DNA of 11,411 nt from Gymnopilus junonius (taxonomy: Eukaryota > Basidiomycota > Agaricomycetes > Agaricales > Galerinaceae), in the NCBI GenBank assembly GCA_015501075.1, contig JADNYJ010000850.1, forward strand, positions 1-11,411, read 5' to 3'. The notes under the pieces were generated by a model. It saw nothing but the letters and a program-made list of their open reading frames with translations, was not told where the DNA came from and searched no databases. Position numbers and translations under genes: made by a program. The stretch's first letter is position 1; every line of letters starts with the position of its first letter. Positions 8,829-11,411 of this stretch are shown here, one piece after another.

Positions 8829-9269
8829 CACCCTCATCATCGTCATCATCGTCATCACTCCTCACTTCCTCCCTACTCTCCCTCTCCTTCCATCCGCTGG
8901 ACCCTTTCATGATGCCGAGCTTCGAGGCAGCGTGGTGAGCACCATCCTCGCTGCTTTCATTGCTCCCGTCGGCTTCACTTTCTGTGAAGCCCTTGCTACC
9001 TCCATCCTCCTCATCGTTGGGACCTGGTGCACGCTGCATGTCATTGTCGTCATCGTCCTGGCACCTACGTTTCATTTGCTGCATTTTGGGAACCTCTGGA
9101 GGGGGGGTGTTGGCGCCTATGTCATTGGCTTGCAGCTGCTGCCCATGTTGGGGCTCCATGGTGCTCTCGTGGGTGTTCACATGACTTCGCTTGCGCGAAG
9201 GGGTTAGGTGGGCACCTCGAGCAGCACCACACATCGTCGGACGCATGCTGTACCCGCTGACAGCCTGGG

Positions 9270-9452
9270 CTAGGTCCCTAGGGTGTTCAACAGGCATGGA
9301 GACGTCGACAGTGGGGGTGGGGTTGTTGACAGTGGGGTGGGGTTGTTGACAGTGAGCCAGAGGGAGGGAGGGGGGTGTTGACAGTGGGGAAAGCATTGAC
9401 AGTAGGGGGGAAGGGGGGGAAAAGAGAAGAATGAACCAACACAGCTGCTTAC
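9270..9452 (-). other. Likely 183-nt intron containing a G-rich minisatellite
   Basis: Donor ACAC|GTAAGC at 9452 and acceptor CCTAG ending at 9270 join in phase 1. The interval is open in the same frame, so splicing is inferred from its simple-sequence make-up and donor quality, not forced by a stop. Other acceptors within 25 nt are possible. Confidence 0.45.
9304..9410. repeat. TTGACAGTGGGG minisatellite, five motif copies
   Basis: GACAGT recurs at about 9307, 9328, 9348, 9380 and 9398, each followed by G-rich sequence. The two best units are 20-21 bp. Runs of four or more G separated by short loops on the plus strand match the pattern of a G-quadruplex. Confidence 0.7.
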
Positions 9453-9865
9453 GTGTAAACGGCTGTGTTTGGAATTGTCTGTGACCCATGCACAGACCAC
9501 TCGGAAAGTTGTTCTGAATGGTTTCCATGGCATCACGGCTGGCCTCGGAGTTGATCGGACATGGCGTGTCGGCCTCGGCCATGTTGGTCAACTTGAATAA
9601 AGGCAACGCGGCTGCGAATTCTTGACCCGGGCATCTCCGGCCATCCCACCTGATTTTCAATGGATCTGGGCCCTTCTCAAGCATGTGCAGGGCCTAGAAT
9701 TATGACAAATCATATTGCAGGGCTCAAACAACCCATTTCCTGTCCGAGATGGCTGAAACCTCACAAAATTGTCGAAATAACAAGATTAAAATACAAATAA
9801 AACTATAATAAATGCTACAAAATTCAAAAAAGCCATTAAAAAGATTTTCAGAAAGTAATATAATT

Positions 9866-10240
9866 GTCAAATGACAGTTAAGTCTCTTTAAACTACATAA
9901 AATCCCAGGAAACTGTCAAATAACTAAAATAAAGACTAAATCAATTAAATATAAATGCCAATAAATTAAAATCAAATGTGATAAAATAGAAATCAATCTT
10001 ATTTAAGCTGTTAACTCACATTTAAGTTGCTATAAGCTAAATAATACCCTAGAAAACTATCAAATAATTAAAATAAAGACCAAATCAATCAACTATAAAT
10101 ACTAATAAATTAAAATCAAATGTGAAAAATATAAATCAGTTTTATTTAAGCTGTTAAATAATATTTAAGTTGCTTTAAGCTATATACTACCCCAGAAAAC
10201 TGCCAAACAATTAAAATAAAGACAAAAAACCCAATAAATC
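9866..10240. repeat. ~143-bp tandem repeat, about 2.6 units
   Basis: A CCCAGAAAACTGTCAAA-like landmark followed by AAAATAAAGAC occurs at about 9904, 10047 and 10190. The intervening TTTATTTAAGCTGTTAA and ATTTAAGTTGCT blocks are also shared. Units are AT-rich and only moderately diverged, and a partial unit precedes the first landmark. No coding frame is present. Confidence 0.85.
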
Positions 10241-11411
10241 AAATCATAATAGCAAATGAATATTAGACTCTTGAAATAAATTAGTCCAATATAAAACTTT
10301 ATTTGAATTTATAATTATTATCTAATATATTTATTTTGACTTTAAAGTATGGTGGTTTTATATCTAGTAAAAAAGAATACTTTAGCTATAATTACACAAT
10401 TATAGCAATAGAAATAATTCTTATATAGTTTCAACATAAGTTGAGCTTTGTCAGAAAAACCCAAAGCCTATTATAATAGCCAAATGTTAGAACTATTATA
10501 TAATACTAGTTCAACACTCTATTAGCTATTTGTCAGACTAAGGTATAAAAAGATGCTTACCCAAATAGTGTCAAAAGATTTGATAGCACTAGTTATAACT
10601 ATTTGTGTATTACAAAATAAATAACTCAGCCAAATTTTGCTATTTTCTGCTACTAGCTGCATATTATGCTATCTATCATCAGAATAATTCTAGAATCATC
10701 CCATCTATCTTTCTTTCTATAATACCCCAAACTGATACATAATAATCATATTAGTCACTCAAAGCAATCTGATCAGCCCCAATAGTGCTAGTACCTGCTA
10801 GCATTACTAGAAATATACTATTAAATACATAATGCTTGGCTGCTCTTACTGGGCTATGACTATCATGAAAGAGAAACTATATAAGTAAGGGAAAACAGAC
10901 TTCAAGGGATGAATGAGTGGGCACCTTTTTTTTCTTGGGCAGATACAACACTTTATATATTATTTACTATATACATAATGTAATTACTACTTACAACTGC
11001 TAAATATTATGTGCTTCAGAATTAACTGCATATACAGAAACTGAGCTGAAAATCTTACTAAGTTATTTATTTTTGGAATACATAAAAGTCACAATTAGTT
11101 GCAAGTTGCAAGTATGCTTTTTTTAATAAGTACTAGTGTGATTACTATCCAGGTATATCTGTATCCAAACTGGTGCAGATACTAACTACAGTTCTATTTG
11201 ATTATGCAGTATGGCAGATTATTCTGTAATATAGTACTTTTTGATATTTTAAATAACAATATAAGCCAAAGTTTTATTACAATATTTTCTTAACCTTTCA
11301 AAGCAGTAAAAACTTGTTCAAAGTATTAATTTAAAACTTTTGGTTAATATCAAGCCACAAACTGTATGTAAATATAGACAAGTAATTAACTTGCTAGTTT
11401 ATATTATTGGT
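10241..11411. other. AT-rich sequence with no gene recognised
   Basis: No open frame with coding character on either strand, no RNA gene and no clear repeat. A short T9 run occurs near 10926. It is free of CpG, as is the repeat to its left. Confidence 0.6.

Larger units (their letters stand above)
8571..9684 (-). pseudogene. 5' part of the unrecognised multi-exon gene: short N-terminal domain, acidic region, Pro-rich repeat
   Basis: The start is the ATG at 9682-9684, with an in-frame TAG 9 nt upstream that might instead be an intron acceptor. Exon 1 (9453-9684, 77 codons) contains DPLKIRWDGRRCPGQEF and LPLFKLTN. A likely 183-nt intron (9270-9452, GTAAGC donor, CTAG acceptor, phase 1) follows. 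Exon 2 carries a basic stretch (LTPSRKRSH), a Gln/Met-rich stretch and a long acidic, Ser-rich region ending in a run of aspartates. The open frame ends at a TGA at 8782-8784, but a shift at the G8 run (8821-8828 on the plus strand) would carry it into the 135-bp repeat. The segment is GC-rich, unlike its AT-rich 3' continuation. I recognise no family. The charge pattern hints at a nuclear protein, which is only a guess. It could be an intact gene if the G8 run is a sequencing error. Confidence 0.55.

Noticed and set aside
1037..8860. Homology between the acidic Asp/Glu runs of the KDZ tail (1037-1080) and the right gene (8833-8860)
   Set aside because: Both are CAT/CGT simple-sequence tracts, and similarity ends at the tract edges.
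8524..9207. A 227-codon plus-strand open frame with hydrophobic runs that look like membrane segments
   Set aside because: It lies antisense to the acidic and Pro-rich minus-strand exons. The Ile/Val-rich runs are the complement of Asp codons, and the Gly-rich part is the complement of the Pro-rich repeat.

Overview
The window looks like repeat-rich DNA from a filamentous fungus, most likely a mushroom-forming basidiomycete (Agaricomycetes). Three things suggest this. There are many short GT-AG introns of 46-59 nt. There is a cysteine-cluster protein of the CxC5/CxC6 type that accompanies KDZ (Kyakuja-Dileera-Zisupton) transposases and is expanded in mushroom genomes. There is also a Ser/Pro/His-rich multi-exon protein family of fungal character that I do not recognise. 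The genus cannot be read from the sequence.

Layout: 1-646 (+) holds three exons of the unrecognised family, cut by the window edge on the left and lost on the right where an 11-bp minisatellite (647-839) begins. 982-3266 (-) is a two-exon CxC5/CxC6 KDZ-type gene with two in-frame stops. 3267-3900 has no gene. About 3905-5640 is an array of diverged ~175-bp tandem monomers. 5641-6085 is AT-rich with short simple repeats. 6086-9684 (-) is a long second copy of the unrecognised family, probably nine exons, carrying two in-frame stops and two points where the reading frame does not join. Its 5' part (8140-9690) is GC-rich, with a 135-bp coding repeat and a G-rich minisatellite in an intron. 9690-11411 is AT-rich with a ~143-bp tandem repeat and no gene.

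How the parts relate: the two copies of the unrecognised family face each other with the KDZ relic and the satellite between them. In the shared part the middle exon boundaries match and both introns have identical lengths in the two copies. All four in-frame stops in the two pseudogenes could each come from a single C-to-T change on the coding strand. Two long stretches (3509-5888 and 9775-11411) contain no CpG that I could find, while 8140-9774 is CpG-dense. The simplest reading is an old transposon- and satellite-rich, probably methylated and deaminated or RIP-like region in which one GC-rich gene segment has kept its CpGs. I saw no functional operon-like or defence-like system, RNA gene or CRISPR array.
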